Numbered from the stretch's first letter, positions 30,545 to 43,444 are shown. The stretch is 64,000 nt of DNA from Haemonchus contortus (GCA_000469685.2 LS997566.1:8538491-8602490); one strand, 5' to 3'. The notes: a model not told the origin generated them from the sequence alone. Program-made: numbers and translations.

Positions 30545-31647
30545 CTATTAAAGCTCAATGGGAGCAGTCGAAGAGAGCCGTGATCCGAGATTTCTGCTCA
30601 GAGCCAGTACGTTCGGAAGCCCGGGGCTCGGGAGCTCGACAGAGAAAGCTACAAATCACGACTCTGAGTGAGCTATTTTCCGCAATTTGAAGATATGGCC
30701 TGTTCGAAAAGTCGACCTTACAAGCCCAATAAACCAAACTTTTATGAACTGAGACAAACTACTATGCCTTAGAGCGACATGAAACAATTAAGAATATTAT
30801 ATTTATTCCTTAAAATACTTCATTAATGTCGTCATAATAAATAACTTATTCAGACTGGCAGTGTTACACTGTACCCGAATGTCAAATAATACAGTCAATT
30901 AAAAAGGCCCTATTAGAATGAACTGATCAGGAAACAAGGAGACAACATGCGTCGTTGCTTCTTAACAGCGCGAGCCTTCCTCACATCAGATGAGCAGGTA
31001 CGTAGATGTCAATTCCTGTTGACAAACACCTTTTTGCGATTCCTTCGAAGTTTCGTAAGCGTCACTGGGGAGGCATCGCTACACACTGGCGAGAAGACGT
31101 AGCAATTCACACCTCCCATTGACGCCAAACAGAACTCGTCCGTATGGGCTGAACAAGCATTATTTGGAAAGACGTGGTTGCCGTATGAAAAACAAAAAAA
31201 TATTTTTAGATTTTTCAAAGTTCTGCTCCTCCCACATGCACAACAGCGACAGATCTCGTGATAGGCTGAGAGAGGATGATTGGATACTTGGTAGCTGCAT
31301 ACTAATTGACCGCTTCATAGCTCAAATTCAAAGTCCTAAGAGTTCAACCTACTCGAAGGCTCCTCTTACCCCGGAACTGTGCCAGCTCGGGCTTAGAATT
31401 GATATGGGGTGAAGACATATTGCGGCAACATGTTAGCTAGAAACTGGTTATCTTACATGCGCAATGTGAGATGTCGTGTGGCTATGTAAGGGGTGAGGGG
31501 ATGAGGAAGAGCTAGAAGGAACCATCATACAACGGAGATAGGAATACAAGAAAAGGAAAGCGAATCCCCTATCATACCGGTGAGGAGCAAATAGACATAG
31601 AGGAAAATCCCTGGAAATTAGTGACAGTGGACCTATCAAATCATGTA

Positions 31648-31931
31648 CAGTAGCGCTCAAAAGTCTTCAGCCAAATGCTTCTTCAGTCGTACGTCTCAGG
31701 CGAAACTCCTTTCCTACTGGATTTAATCATGTGAAATTTTGAAATGTCAAGCATGGGTGTATTATAAATATTTACAGCTGTGCGGATATTAATCTTTGCA
31801 GTCAAATAGCGATGGATAGTGTGTAATGTGCTGTTTAAACATATCAGAATTTCGTGCGATTTGCTCCGCTATGAAAAAAGTGGCGGCCGAAAAAGCGTGG
31901 CTGTATGGTCGACGACTTTTGAGCACTACTG
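31648..31931. mobile_element. TA-flanked MITE (284 bp), CAGTAGCGCTCAAAAGT family
   Basis: TA precedes (31646-31647) and follows (31932-31933). The ends are inverted: CAGTAGCGCTCAAAAGTCTT at the left, and CAGTAGTGCTCAAAAGTCGT when the right end is reversed. There is no coding capacity. TA duplication indicates Tc1/mariner mobilisation. The same ends occur at 51761-52286. Confidence 0.8.
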
Positions 31932-32445
31932 TATAACATAGCGTCATTTATTTACAAAGAGAGTCGTTAGAGTGAGAGCAATCAGAGTTTTGGAGGTACT
32001 ACTATCGAGGGAGGGCATGTGATAACCTTGACACAAGGATCATAGACGACTCATGCCCACTCGCCTTGCTTGCACGCCCCATTTTCCTCAAAATCCAAAG
32101 GGAAACTTGCTACTTCTATACCAGACAAACTGACTGGCACATCTTCCGAATATTTGAGCCCTAAGACTTACACCCAGGCTGTTGTGGAAACTCCATCGAG
32201 TACAGGCCGTAAGCGAGGTTCGCCTCATTGATTCTCCTCCGCATTTCTCACTAAGCAAGTTTGCCGGCCATGAAAAACCCATCTCAAAACGCTGCTCACA
32301 GGGCATGAAGAAGTTTGTATGCTGTTTGCTCCTCTAGGAACGAGTGAGGGAGAAGATATGGCGACCTTCTTTGTCAGGCCGTGGTCCGAGCGAACTAGGT
32401 GACGGACGCAATGCGCAAAACTGGTCGTATCGGTTCACAACGTAC

Positions 32446-32560
32446 CAATGTAACTGAAGAAACCGGTGCCGCAAATGGCATCGAAAAACAGTCCGGTCTC
32501 CTCTTCTGCAGCGGATTGTACAGCTCGCTTTGAAGCCTCTGCATCATTGGGCACAATATT
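32446..32560 (-). CDS. Candidate internal exon, protein unknown
   Basis: A minus-strand exon sits between a strong acceptor (CTCAATTTTTCAG) and a GTACGT donor, phase 0 in and phase 1 out. It encodes NIVPNDAEASKRAVQ...DAICGTGFFSYI (38 residues). A tiny upstream exon-like GTTGTCTTCAAG (V-V-F-K) with a TTTTCAG acceptor precedes it. The parent protein is not recognised. Confidence 0.4.
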
Positions 32561-33231
32561 CTGAAAAATTGAGTTTCACTATGAATTTTTTCACACCTTG
32601 AAGACAACCTGAAAACGACTCTCGATAGCAATGATATCACTCTATGATTTCGTTGATATCCATTTACAGAAAAATCGCTCTCCCTACCCAGTTGTGGGTT
32701 GTTTCTAGACCGCAGCTTCGCTACGAGCTTAATACAACTGTTATTCAATTGGTATCAAAAGCTGCGGAAAACGTCGTCTCAAAAAGGATGAAGTTTTCTG
32801 GCGATACTCCTTCCATATTCGGAATTAGCCCACGTTTTGACTTCCATTCCCATATTTCTTCGTTTCCATGTAGACCGCTTGGAATCAACGGATCCCGGAC
32901 AGTTGAAGGGCTCAGATGAGTTCTCCTATCAATCCAAGATTTGTCCCGGGATCAATACGAAACCTCACGCTAAACATTCATCCGTTTGAAGTCCGTTATA
33001 ATCAGAATACCCGAGAGTGAGCTGCTTGACACTGTCCCAACCACAATTTGATCAGAAACGTCATAGGTTGTGCACGACCTTAACCCGATATTTATTGAGC
33101 CCGCTCCCCCCTCTCTTCATACGTGGAGTCCTGAAAAGCTCTCGTCGTGACCGTATAAGCCCTACTAATCTATATAATGCATGGAATTTTCGACAGCTTT
33201 GTCTCCCCCAAACCCTACCACCATGATCTTT

Positions 33232-33504
33232 TCACTCCTCAATCATTTCGCGAAAGTCACGAATTTGGAAGAATTGATGGGAGTCATTTAACTGGCTTGA
33301 AGTCTTCGACACGATAGAGCAATTCGAAATGCCCTTACGAGAAGTCGTTCTATCAAAACGTTTATTGGAATAAAACTTTTTTGCTGCCACTCGACCAAAT
33401 TCAGCCTCCCCACTTACATTGTGAATGATTGTCCTTAATCGCAAACTGTTGCACTTGTCTTCGGAAACGAGCTGGCCATTCAGACAGCTTGGTTCTCCTG
33501 TGCA
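33232..33504 (-). CDS. Candidate cysteine-containing terminal exon
   Basis: The exon follows GATCTTTTCAG and runs to TGA at 33232. It starts CTGEPSCLNGQLVSEDKC, loosely EGF-like, then a basic region. A short upstream exon ending at 33585 (CEVETRHFFCRCP, GTAAAG donor) would join in phase 0. It may be the end of the membrane-protein gene at 33696-36180 or a separate gene; I cannot decide. Confidence 0.35.
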   Translation of the reverse strand, partial: CTGEPSCLNGQLVSEDKCNSLRLRTIIHNVSGEAEFGRVAAKKFYSNKRFDRTTSRKGISNCSIVSKTSSQLNDSHQFFQIRDFREMIEE

Positions 33505-33695
33505 CTGAAAAGATCAGATGTTCTAATCAGCAATGTAAAACAGACCGATTTTGTATTTTTCTTAAATAAGCAGGGGACCTTTACCGGGCAACGACAGAAA
33601 AAGTGTCTAGTTTCAACTTCACACCGAAAACGATTGAAATGTGGACGAGTTTCCCATGCAAGCAGAGAAAGGTGCAGTCCAAACTTTCAAAGTCA

Positions 33696-36180
33696 TCATA
33701 TGCTATTGCCAGTAGTCATCGCAACACCCACCTCCGGGTCAAACGATTCATCGCTTTCGTCCAAATCGCTGTCGGTTGGCACTGGTGTTGCAAGCATCGG
33801 CTCCACTGGAGGTGAAGTTATGAACTCCGGAGCGGGTACATTATAACCAGGAGGGCCAGGATAGTTTCGTGTCTCCTGATTACTAAAAGAATTATACTGC
33901 TTTCCATATGGTTGTTGAGTCGTGAACTGCGATGAGTAGTCAGGAAGAACATTTCCAGGAGGGAACGGCAAGCTGACTAACGGCGGTAGTGTAATGGCAG
34001 GTGCCGTCATCTGTAAAACTTTATAGTTATTATAAAATTTGGAGTTTGATTCTCTCATGGTTATGGTTATTCAAATAGGTAATCACTAGCTTTAAAGGCA
34101 CATTCTGCGATTGCTGAGGCAGCTATAAAGGCCCCCAACTGCTGGCGGAGTGCCTCCTCGCAGTCAAAAGCTGCATTTGAGGGGGTGGGCGTAGGCCCTG
34201 GCCGTACGGTATGTCTCCGGTGGCGGCGCCAGTTTGAACCGGATATACTGATGGAATTAAAAGTTGGCAAAAAAGAAAAGTAGCAATCTAAAGCTGTCCA
34301 GGAAGCGTCAAAAAGGGACCGGTTGTACTTTACGCTACCATACGATAGCAAAAAATCCGGTCATGTCAAGGCACCCAATTCTTCTCGCTATTCTCCCATG
34401 CCTCATATAATCTGCAGCAACACCGAAGGTCTGTTTTCACAAAGTCGCGGCAGTTTCGGACCCTTTCGGTATTTTCTTGGATGATGGGGCATTTCGCACT
34501 TGCCCATCGAATTTGGAGCTCAAATCTCACCCGCTCTGCAATCGCGGAATGTGTCTTTAGACATCATTTGCTGCTTTCAATGCTCACAGTCACATTATAG
34601 ACTGAAATGCTGAATGGACGCTGATCTACCGGCGGCGGTGGTCGCATGGTGACGTGCGAAGCTGGTATGTAGACGATATTCCTGGCTCCAGGTGTACGAA
34701 AGGCTCTTCTGTCTCCCGACGGCGACGGAGGTAGATAATCACTGTAAGGAACATGAAACAGGCAACGAACTTTTGGAAGAACTAGTATGAAAAGGACAAA
34801 AAAAGGATGATTTTTTTGGACGCTGGTTGATCTGGTCTGAGGGATGCGCCTCCGCATTCGACTTTCATTTAAATCGTAGTGGCGTATTGAACGAGTATGT
34901 GGCCTACTCAATAACTTGCCGTGGCTAGCCGATGCAAAAGACGATGTTTTTAACCTCCCAGGCGAGTCTGGTATCAATTAATCAATCTCGGAGAGATGGA
35001 AGACTGGGTTGGCCTAGGTAAATATCGACCCGGGATTCGAACCAGTGACCATGCGTGTGTGACAGTGCGCCACTTGCCACTACATCACCTCCGCCTTTAC
35101 GACTAATGAATAAATGAATCAATAAATAAATAATTAACAACAATAACAATCAAATAAGCAACTATGTTGCCAGGAATATTTCGAGTGAGAAGTGTCCAAT
35201 TGGATTGGTGGAGAGTTGAAAAAAAGAGACAAAAAGGTGGTCCTCCAAAAAATGGTAGATCCCAAATAATTTAAAATATCTATTTATATTCCTGTTCCTG
35301 GCGTATTTAAACATAAACATTTAAAATATTTAAATTAGAATATCAAATTGATCAAAAAAAAAATGGGGCGAATCGAAAAATAGAAAAGGCATTCGTGTGA
35401 AGTTAATTGGACATGAAGGAAGATTCTCAGTTTCCAAAAGTGAGGAAATTATTGACTGAAAAAATCACTTTGGTATTGCAGCCGGTGGGCTGTCGTTGAG
35501 AGGCTTCGATTCATACCCGCTTGCCTCGGTACCGAAGAGACGAACCAACTGAAAATGGCATAATTCAGCTTTCCGATGTGGACGTAAATATGAGCAAAAA
35601 CAATAACTCGTTTCCAAAACATTTTGGACTTTTATTTTCTGCAACTATGGATATTGGCGAATAGATTCTTGAAAGTAGCACCAATCGATATCAATCAATC
35701 GAGTGTGAAAAAAAATTCCGGAACAAAAACAGAGCATGTTAAGACGACACTAATTTTGAGTTAAATGGCATTTTATCCCTATCAAAATGATACGGATCGA
35801 ATCGATTGATTGATATTGATCGGTGCTACTCAAATCCTCGATATCCACTGTCATCCGTTAAGGTTTGAGATAAATACATAGTAAACGCAATGTGCTTGGA
35901 TTACCATCCGAATACTTTTCGTTTTTATAGTTTTAATCACTTACTTTTACTCGGAATATCTTCCACTTTTTCTTTTTTTTGAGTCCTTCCTGACGACATC
36001 ACTCGAAAAGCCCCCATTTTCCCAGACCAGTTTGATACAAATCTCCCTACGGCAATAATCCCCAGATAAACATAGCGCAGAAAGAAAGCCAACCTTTCCA
36101 CTAGGCTCTCTTCCGAAAGTCTGAATGTTCCTGGCTGCCAACGCAGATTGCCAGCTCGGTTCTTTTCTGCTGAGGAGCAC
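33696..36180 (-). CDS. Candidate membrane protein with proline-rich tail (5' incomplete)
   Basis: Minus-strand exons 36180-36003, 35548-35469, 34741-34588 and 34010-33732 (or through to TGA at 33696) join in consistent phase. The first encodes about 59 residues including one membrane span (LAFFLRYVYLGIIAVGRF). The second is LVRLFGTEASGYESKPL..., and the third DYLPPSPSGDRRAFRTPG..RPPPPVDQRPF. The fourth is proline-rich with SDLDESDESFDPE. Acceptors GCCATTTTCAG, TTCCTTACAG and GTTTTACAG are good; the donors GTGATG and GTGATT are weak. The layout suggests a single-pass membrane protein with a disordered, possibly SH3/WW-binding, tail. The first exon overlaps another open frame (ASEVVDFKDLTP...) with a stronger acceptor, which could instead continue the gene at 36649-38096. 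The family is not recognised. Confidence 0.4.
34827..35095 (-). repeat. SINE copy (minus)
   Basis: Complete head (GGCGGAGGTGATGTAGTGGC and GGTTCGAATCCCGG read on the minus strand) with a shortened tail. It lies in an intron of the candidate membrane-protein gene. Confidence 0.85.
35649..35846. repeat. Inverted repeat, about 198 bp
   Basis: The left arm (35649-35702) and right arm (35799-35846) are reverse complements with a few mismatches. They share GTAGCACC and ATATCAATCAATCGA around an A/T-rich centre. It is probably a MITE remnant. No target duplication is clear. Confidence 0.65.
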
Positions 36181-36339
36181 CTGACGATTTTTGTCGACCA
36201 CTAGTGGTGTGAGATCTTTGAAATCTACCACTTCACTCGCTGAAATCAATTTAAATTTTTCAATTGGTAGAAAAATCGATAGAAGTCTGTATATACGTAC
36301 ATATGCAATATCGGCTTCCTTTTTTTGACGAACAAAAAA

Positions 36340-36385
36340 GCTGAGGCCTTACATCAGAAAAGTCATGAGTTCGATCCCGCCATAA
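36340..36385. repeat. Possible second tRNA-like fragment
   Basis: GAGTTCGATCCC at about 36369 resembles a polymerase III B box but lacks the local SINE body. It is too short to classify. Confidence 0.25.
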
Positions 36386-36648
36386 GCAAAAACCATGCCC
36401 TGCATCCATCGGTACCAGTGACAGGCCAAGGTTTACTGGTTGATGTAGAAAAATAGTGGCGAAGAATACTTGTCCCAAATGTCCCAATGAGTCCCAAGTG
36501 TTCAATAATATGCTTGTGCTGGGACGTGGGGCGGGATTGAAGCTAGGAAGATGAAGGCAAAGGTCAAAGCGGTTACTGCTCAACCCCTTGCAATACCAAT
36601 GAAGCGTTCATTTGTGAATAGTCAAACTTTACAAAATCAACTTTGCTC

Positions 36649-38096
36649 CTAATCAGGTTCTTCTAGATCATCAAAAGTAGTAATACCTGTCGAGCTCTGA
36701 ACTGACAACTGTGACCTCTTGGTCCCTCCCATCGATGCAAGACTCATGTTTTCCTCTTATACTTTCATAAGGATCCGAGGGTAGTTACCTGTTTTTGCAG
36801 AAGAGGTTGGTCTGGTCTGTATCTTGTTATCAACAACCCGGCTTGCTGATGATTTCGATTTTGTCGACTTGAACGCTCGGTATAGTCTTTTACGCCAGTC
36901 TCTTATACTGTCCAATATCCGTCCAGACACGATTGGACCTTCTGATCTGCAGATATTGGTATGATATGTTTCACACTATAAGAAGGTTGAAGAGAAAAGT
37001 TTCAGGCAGTGGTCAACCCCTTTGTTAGTGTGCGCCCCGATTCGACTTCTTTGATATCGTAGAGGCGGTTTGATTGCGTATGTGAGCCATATGATGAATT
37101 TAGGTGACCAGCTAATGCACGAGATAAGGCCTTTATCCTTCTAAACTAGTCTAGACCAAGTTAACAAACGGGATGGAACTTGGTTGCCTGAGAACGTATC
37201 GGTACGGATTTTGATCCCTGGATTATGTGAGTGTGATAGTGCGTCACTTGCCACTATACCACCACCTTCCGATTTTTCACACAGTCATCATTCTGAGGAC
37301 CTATTTACTTTGGAATGAGTCATCCAGTCCATCCCTCCATAATGGACTGAATGGTAACAGGCCTACTGAAGAGGGCGAATACCCTGACGTGTACCCTATC
37401 TGAACTTTCGAGCACCTCTAAGCCCAGCGAAGAAAAGGTTGACCCTTTTTTGAAGACCTACTGCAAAATATTCACAAAGAACTGGATTCCTAGAGGAACG
37501 ATTACTGTATAGCTTTCCTTCCTTCCTTCCCTACATTTGTACACTCCCTTTTTGTTGAGAAGGTTATACAGAGAATCTTCAAAACCTTTTCTTAGCCGGC
37601 GTTGTCTCCTCGGCGATGAGAGGTGTAGAAGGCTCTATAGGAGCAATGGTCGCCTCCGTTGGAATCAAAGTTGGAAATGGGTGTCGATCCGGGTGAAGGG
37701 CATTATCTAGTAGATTCTGAATTGGTGCAAAGAATGTTTGCGTTGGAGCTACTGTTGCAGCCGGTTGATCGATTATTGAATTAGTGTCAACAGGTGGCCC
37801 TTGTGAGGCTTCTGTCGCTCCCAAGATCTCCAGCGTCTCTCCAGGGTCCGGAAAGAAGTGGTTGAGATTGTTGAGCAGTCTGTTCTTCAGATAGACCTGA
37901 AAAGAGAGAGAGAGTTTCCAAGTAAGTCACAGTTGTCACAACTCCTCACTTTGTTCCCGTATGGCAATGAAGGTCCTTCAATCGGTTCATCGTGGAGACG
38001 TTTAGCATGATCAGGATATTTCAAATTAGGGCGCTCAGTTGCATTAGTAGTAATAGCAGTAGAAGTCAAATACAGTAACAATAGTAGTAATAACAT
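36649..38096 (-). CDS. Secreted protein of unknown function (217 aa, four exons)
   Basis: Minus-strand exons 38096-37950, 37896-37586, 36946-36789 and 36686-36649 join in phase (0, 2, 1). The N-terminus is a signal peptide with seven leucines (MLLLLLLLYLTSTAITTNA). The mature part has an N-terminal basic stretch, a proline/threonine-rich centre (TVAPTQTFFAPIQNLL, TEATIAPIEPSTPL), a dibasic-rich AKKRSEG junction, then a basic segment and an acidic end (FDDLEEPD). No domain is recognised. A TTTTTTCAG acceptor lies just before the ATG and could accept a spliced leader. The last acceptor (GCTCGACAG) is weak. Exon 3 could instead splice, in phase, to an exon starting at about 36235, making this the 5' part of the candidate membrane protein downstream. 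KKR sites could be proprotein cleavage points. Confidence 0.6.
37021..37270 (-). repeat. SINE copy (minus), decayed
   Basis: Head box A GGTGGTATAGTGGCAAGTGACGC is readable on the minus strand; the body has diverged. It lies in intron 2 of the secreted-protein gene. Confidence 0.65.
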
Positions 38097-38301
38097 GGAC
38101 TTCCTGAAAAAAGAGGAGCTCAGGTATTAGCGAGAAAACGCTGAACTGTGACGAGAAAATATTGAATCAGCAAACTGACAAAGAGGAAGTTCGGGAATCT
38201 GCGATCGTTCCGAAGCAGTAAACATTACGAAAACATCAGTGAAGCACACATTCATTGCTTTATCCCTTATTTAAAATGTGAGGACACTATATAGATGATA
38301 C

Positions 38302-38570
38302 GAGGTGATGCAGTGGCAGGTGGCGCACACTATCGAGCACATGGTCTGAGGATCGAACTTCGGATCTCTATTTGCCCAAACCTATCGAGCCTTCCATCGC
38401 TTCGGGGTCGATAATCGGTGCTAAGGTCCGGGAAGATGGAATCATTGGCTTCTATTTTCCCAGGCGAGCTGAGCATCAATTATCTTTAGCTGAGCACTGT
38501 AAGCAATTGAACAAGCCACATGAGCATTCGAAATGCCGCTACGATTCCGATCAAGGTCGAAAGATTGGCG
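38302..38570 (+). repeat. SINE copy (plus), decayed
   Basis: Box A-like GAGGTGATGCAGTGGCAGGTGGCGC, then CCTTCCATCGCTTCGGGGTCG; the 3' part is poor. Confidence 0.65.
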
Positions 38571-38644
38571 CAACACAAAGAGGGGTCGTTCAAAGCTAAA
38601 AACTTCATCGTTTTGTCTTTCTACCCAGTAAATTATTAGAGAGG

Positions 38645-38939
38645 TCGGAGGTAGTGTGGTGGCAAGTGGCGCACTTCACACACCCACGGTTAGGGGTTCG
38701 ATTCCCGGATTGATGCCCGTCTAGGACAACCAAGCCTTCCATCCCTTCGGTGTCGGATAATTGGTACCAGACTCGTCTGGGAGGGTGAAAGCACTGACTT
38801 GTACATCGGCTGGTCACCGCAAGTCATTGTATAGGCCACATACGCACTCATTACGCCAGTACGATTCTGAATGGAAGCCGAGTGCGGGGTGCATCCCTCA
38901 GACGGGATTGATTAACGTCAGAGACCCTATCCTTTGTCC
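38645..38939 (+). repeat. SINE copy (plus), near full length
   Basis: Box A GTAGTGTGGTGGCAAGTGGC, B box GGGGTTCGATTCCCGG, the core with ATCGGCTGGTCACCGCAAGT, and the end GACGGGATTGATTAACGTCA. It sits within 80 bases of another copy. Confidence 0.88.
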
Positions 38940-39706
38940 TAAACTATTGGAGAAGGGGAAATATGGAGGGGTCCTATCAGTCAAAAAAAAAGGTTTCGGG
39001 CTTCCTACGCGAGCCATAGAAAATTCGCTCATAACTTCATGCCACTAAATATCCTTCGTACCGAGTATTATCGAAAATGTATATTTGTGCGAGGAAGCTT
39101 TGTCTTCAGAGCAAGAACCTTGAGATAATCTCTGTTCGACAACGAAGCCCCGGAAAGACCGAGTTACATCACTGCACTGCTTACATCGGATGACTTTTTC
39201 GCGCCATTCAATTTCGAGTCTCCAAATTAATTAGATTTTCCCCGAAATACAGGGAAACCCTCTTTTTTATGAAGGCACCTCTTTGGGGTTTACTACTGAG
39301 ATTTTTGAATTGATTCAATGAAAGTTTCGCGCCCTTATACTTACGTTAGGTGAGCTCATTGGGAAAAGGAGATCCTCGTAAGATAGTAGCCGTGATCATG
39401 CAGAGGTTTTCATGCCATATTGAAGGAATGGGTGATAGGATTGAATTATGAGATGAATTCTTTCAGACTTCGAGAGGTGTAGAGAAAAACCCAAGGGCTT
39501 GAGTCACGAAAGATGTTGTTTTGTTGTAACAAGGGGGTTCAACTACAATTCGATTGAGATGCTCACCAAAAAAACACCTGGAAACAAAAAATAAGCTCCC
39601 TTAAGCAACATAAACTTAAAGTTATGAAGGAGACTTCGAGAACAAATCTGGGCGAGATTTAATTGCTGAATTAACAGCCGCACCTCTTCAGAGGGTCGAA
39701 GAATAG

Positions 39707-40153
39707 GTGCAGAAAAAGGTCGAGAGAACACAAGAGACAGTCGTGGAGGCGCTCAAAATGTCCACCTCGAACAATAAGGGCAGTTTGATGATGACGAACC
39801 CTTCATGGCCAGACGCAACCACTGCTGCTTGTTTCCTAGGTGCCCCAAGACTGGCAAGTACGTCAAGATTGATCAGAAGAGGACACGGCTTAGTAACAAA
39901 CTTAAGCAAGTGGTTCTTCATAGAAACGCACAACAGTGGCATCAGCGACTTTTTCCTCCAACAATCCCCGTTGGAAAGAACAAGATGCGTGGAGATCAGA
40001 TGTCCCCTGACCATTGGTCACAGTTTTCCGACAACAACAAGGTCTGCTCGCCTGGTCGCTGAAATAGTTGCTTTCTTATTCCGCTATCGGAATAAAGTTT
40101 TTCAATTTCTCGAACGTTTTGACCGGACACATCCGATTTCCTGGAAAACCTAA
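39707..40153 (+). other. Two overlapping open frames, coding status unclear
   Basis: One frame (39707-40153) and a second (39805-40062) overlap. The second reads MARRNHCCLFPRCPKTGKYVKIDQKRTRLSNK with protein-like composition. No family is recognised and neither frame has clear splice partners. Confidence 0.25.
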
Positions 40154-40560
40154 CCACGGCTTACTCTCTGAGCAAAAACCAACGGTGATATCTGTTCCAC
40201 GTGGTCTCTGTAAGATTTGGATCACCCGTAATCCCACCCTACGGTTTTCCGTCCTCGTGGGTCACGAAATCTGAGATGGTGCTTACTATATACGTTGGGC
40301 TTCATGCGTGTACAAGAATCGAACATAATGTCACACTTCCGTAGGACATTTCTGCTTTTGGAAAAAATGAAGAATGCCATAAAACGAAAGCAAGAGATAA
40401 AAACAAATAGAGCCAATAAGTTGAAGAAACCGCAAGGAATACATAGGAATAGAGTAGATTTCAAAATGGCATACGTCTGGTTAGCCTTAAGTGTAAAGAG
40501 CGTTGTGGAGAGAAGATGGAAGACATTAGCTAAAGACTTAAGGACTCTAGCCAAAGGATA

Positions 40561-40829
40561 AAAATCTTTTGACGTTAATCGATCCCGTCATTCGACCTCC
40601 ATCCTAAACAGTAGTGGCGTAATGAATGCATTTGTGGTCTACACAATGACTTATGATAGCCAGCCGATGTACAAGTCATTGATTTAAACAACCCAGACGA
40701 GTCTAGTACCACTTAACTGACTCCGGAAGGATGGAAGGCTTGGTTGGACTAGGCGGACACTGAGCCGGGATTTTAAGCCGTGACCATGCGTGTGCGGAGT
40801 GCGCCACCTGCCACTAGACCACCTCCGCC
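40561..40829 (-). repeat. SINE copy (minus)
   Basis: Read on the minus strand it has GGCGGAGGTGGTCTAGTGGC, a damaged B box (GGCTTAAAATCCCGG) and a complete core. Confidence 0.82.
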
Positions 40830-42940
40830 AATTATTCTAGGAGATGCGTCATAAATTAAAAATTCAAGAGAAAGGCTCAAACGTTGTAAATATACGGTCC
40901 GAAACATAGTCAAGAATGATCGCCGTGTAATCGGCTCTGAGTTCTCACTTAAAAGGGGTTTCTACAGAAGTGCACAAATACCTACTATCTTTTTCCCTAC
41001 TTCTCTGTATGTAGGACCAGTCTAATGCCTCAACCACCACTCGTTGTTTCGACACTTTTACTACGTGAGGGTCACACCCCTCTTCCCGAATCTAATTGCA
41101 TGCATTCAAAGGTCAGTTCTCAGTCAAAAAGAGACCGCAATTCAGAACAGTTTTCCTACTAAAGAAAACCGTTCCGTTATTGTTCTGGGTGTGATGGCAT
41201 TCCTCAATTACAATAGCCTTCAAAAACAGAGGAGGCGTCTAGACAGGTTCCTTGAAGAATGAGCACAAAAGTGGAAGCCGCCCAGAGCTGCTGCAATGAG
41301 GACATCGTAAACGTCATGAACATCACCTACTACGACGGCTACGTGCCACCGATAAAGCCTAGTGAGGCAACCGACTCCGGTTTATTAAAAACCCCAGAAT
41401 AACTTCGGGAAAATGGATTTACAAAGTTGTACCTTGATTTATGACTGCCTACCAATCCGCAGGAAAGAAACTAGACTATCTATGATATTCTATGAGTCTG
41501 TATTTCTCAACGTTTTCGTCATTTTCAATCCGGCTTGCATCACTTTTTGCTGAAAATCAACCCCCCAAAAGACCCGATTGTTCTTGCTTTAACGCTATCA
41601 CAGAACTTTGATGGGGTAACAAGTGGTATCACAAAGCGATATAAAAAATATTTGATCTTCTTAGGTTCAAGTCTCCGAAATCAGTGTCCGATAATGCTCT
41701 AAACAGGACACCCCAACAACAAACTCATTGAAAGGAGGTCTCCAATAGTGGATAGAGGGGACACGCCGAATCCTTGGGTTTCCACCACGCCAACGAAAGC
41801 TCTTCGAAATGGTAAATTGGTTCCGGAGATTCATACAGAACTGAGCCCTGTACATTACTGTTTTAGCAAGATGCGAGTTAATGCTCTTCTCGCCTTTCAA
41901 ATAGAAGTGATTGCGTGGCGCATATATTATAGAAGAGGTTTTGATCTCCAAATTTATCTAGTTCATTTGACACTTTCCTCATGGAACCCAAATTAGCGAA
42001 ATTCTCATTGTTCCCATTTTGAGAGAGGTCCATCAATTCTCTGGAAAAACGGGATATCACCTTTCCCATTTTCCGGAGAAGTGCTGGAGCGGTGAGTGAG
42101 TAATACTGTGCAAGGCCTGATTGCTCAAATAGCCCAAATCGAATAAAGAAGTCAATAAATTACTACTCGTTAGAAAATGTGGGAGAATAAATTCCTGGAA
42201 GCTCTTCGAGTAGAATTCCGAAGGAGAATAGTAGTAAATTTATAAGATTCGCAAGCAAGCATCAAAATTGAAAATAATAAAAATGGATAAAAACAATAGG
42301 ACGGAGCCGGAACACAAACATTCACGAAAACAGTTTCAGCATCACATATTCGCAACTGGTCTTTTTCAGCTTAAACAGGATACGGTAATCGTGAATCTGT
42401 GTTTGTCCGCGCCACAGCAAGTGGATCAAGTGCTATGTGAGGCGTGTTCAAACAGTCGCACACAGGACCCGTTCGACACCTTATTAACGGATCAGAAAAA
42501 GGTGAATACCGTTGTGGAAATTGTCTAGAAGCTGAGAATTGCTGCATAATGATCGTATTCATAAATCGGCATCCCATGAAGAGACTTGATTGTATTATGG
42601 AAAGAGCTCTCAAGCCGACAGAGAAGGTTCTGCAGCGAATGTTGGGTTACCAAGATTCTTGAATTTCGGTCGGATCACTTGCTCTTTCGTCTCAGAAAAT
42701 ACTTTATGGCAAACAAAAAGCATCTGCTTGAATTTTTTCTCCCTTATTGGTATGAATGGAGGGAGGGGGTAGGATGGAATGGCAAAAGTCGCTGATTCCT
42801 TAACACCTGTGGATTAGATCCTGAATATTGTTGGCACACCTTATGCCTAACGTCAGTAAGTTCTCTGGCCCCTCAAGAAGAATTGAACTGAATCTCACAT
42901 ATACTGGACATCTAGGTAGCCGAATATTTTGAACTTTTCA
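40830..42940. other. No gene recognised
   Basis: Short frames only. I see no repeats I can classify. Confidence 0.45.
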
Positions 42941-42941
42941 G

Positions 42942-43244
42942 GGCGAAGTGGAGCAGTGGCAAGAGTAGCACTTCAGATACGCATGGTCACTGGTTCGATT
43001 CCCCCACCCCCATCGACATCCCTCCGAGCAAATCAACCCTATCGTTCCTCCGGGGTCGGTTGGCTGGTACCACACTTATCCGGGAGGATAAAAGCACTGA
43101 CTTGAACATCGGCTAGCCACCGCAAGTCATTGTATAGGCCATGTACGCATTCGATACGCCACCAGGATCCTGAATGGACGTCGAATGCTAGGGCGCATCC
43201 TTCAGACGAAATTGATTGATGCCCCAAGACTCTAACCTTTATCT
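42942..43244 (+). repeat. SINE copy (plus)
   Basis: Box A GGAGCAGTGGCAAGAGTAGC, B box TGGTTCGATTCCC, full core and TATC-type end. Confidence 0.82.
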
Positions 43245-43261
43245 TTTTATTATTACTTTTC

Positions 43262-43440
43262 AGATGAAGTCATCGGCTAATGGGTACCTGACTACTCTTG
43301 GAAGCAAAAGCACTGATTTCTACTTTGATTGGCTACCGCAAGTCATTCCAAAGTCACAAGCATCAAAACGCCTCTGTAATTCCGAACGGAAGTTGGATGA
43401 GGGGCGCATCCTACAACGAGATCCTAGCAAGGAACAAAGG
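43262..43440 (+). repeat. Partial SINE core next to a full copy
   Basis: GGAAGCAAAAGCACTGATTT, GGCTACCGCAAGTCATTCC and GGGGCGCATCC match the SINE core. The tRNA-like head is missing. It follows the copy at 42942-43244 directly. Confidence 0.6.
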
Positions 43441-43444
43441 CAAA

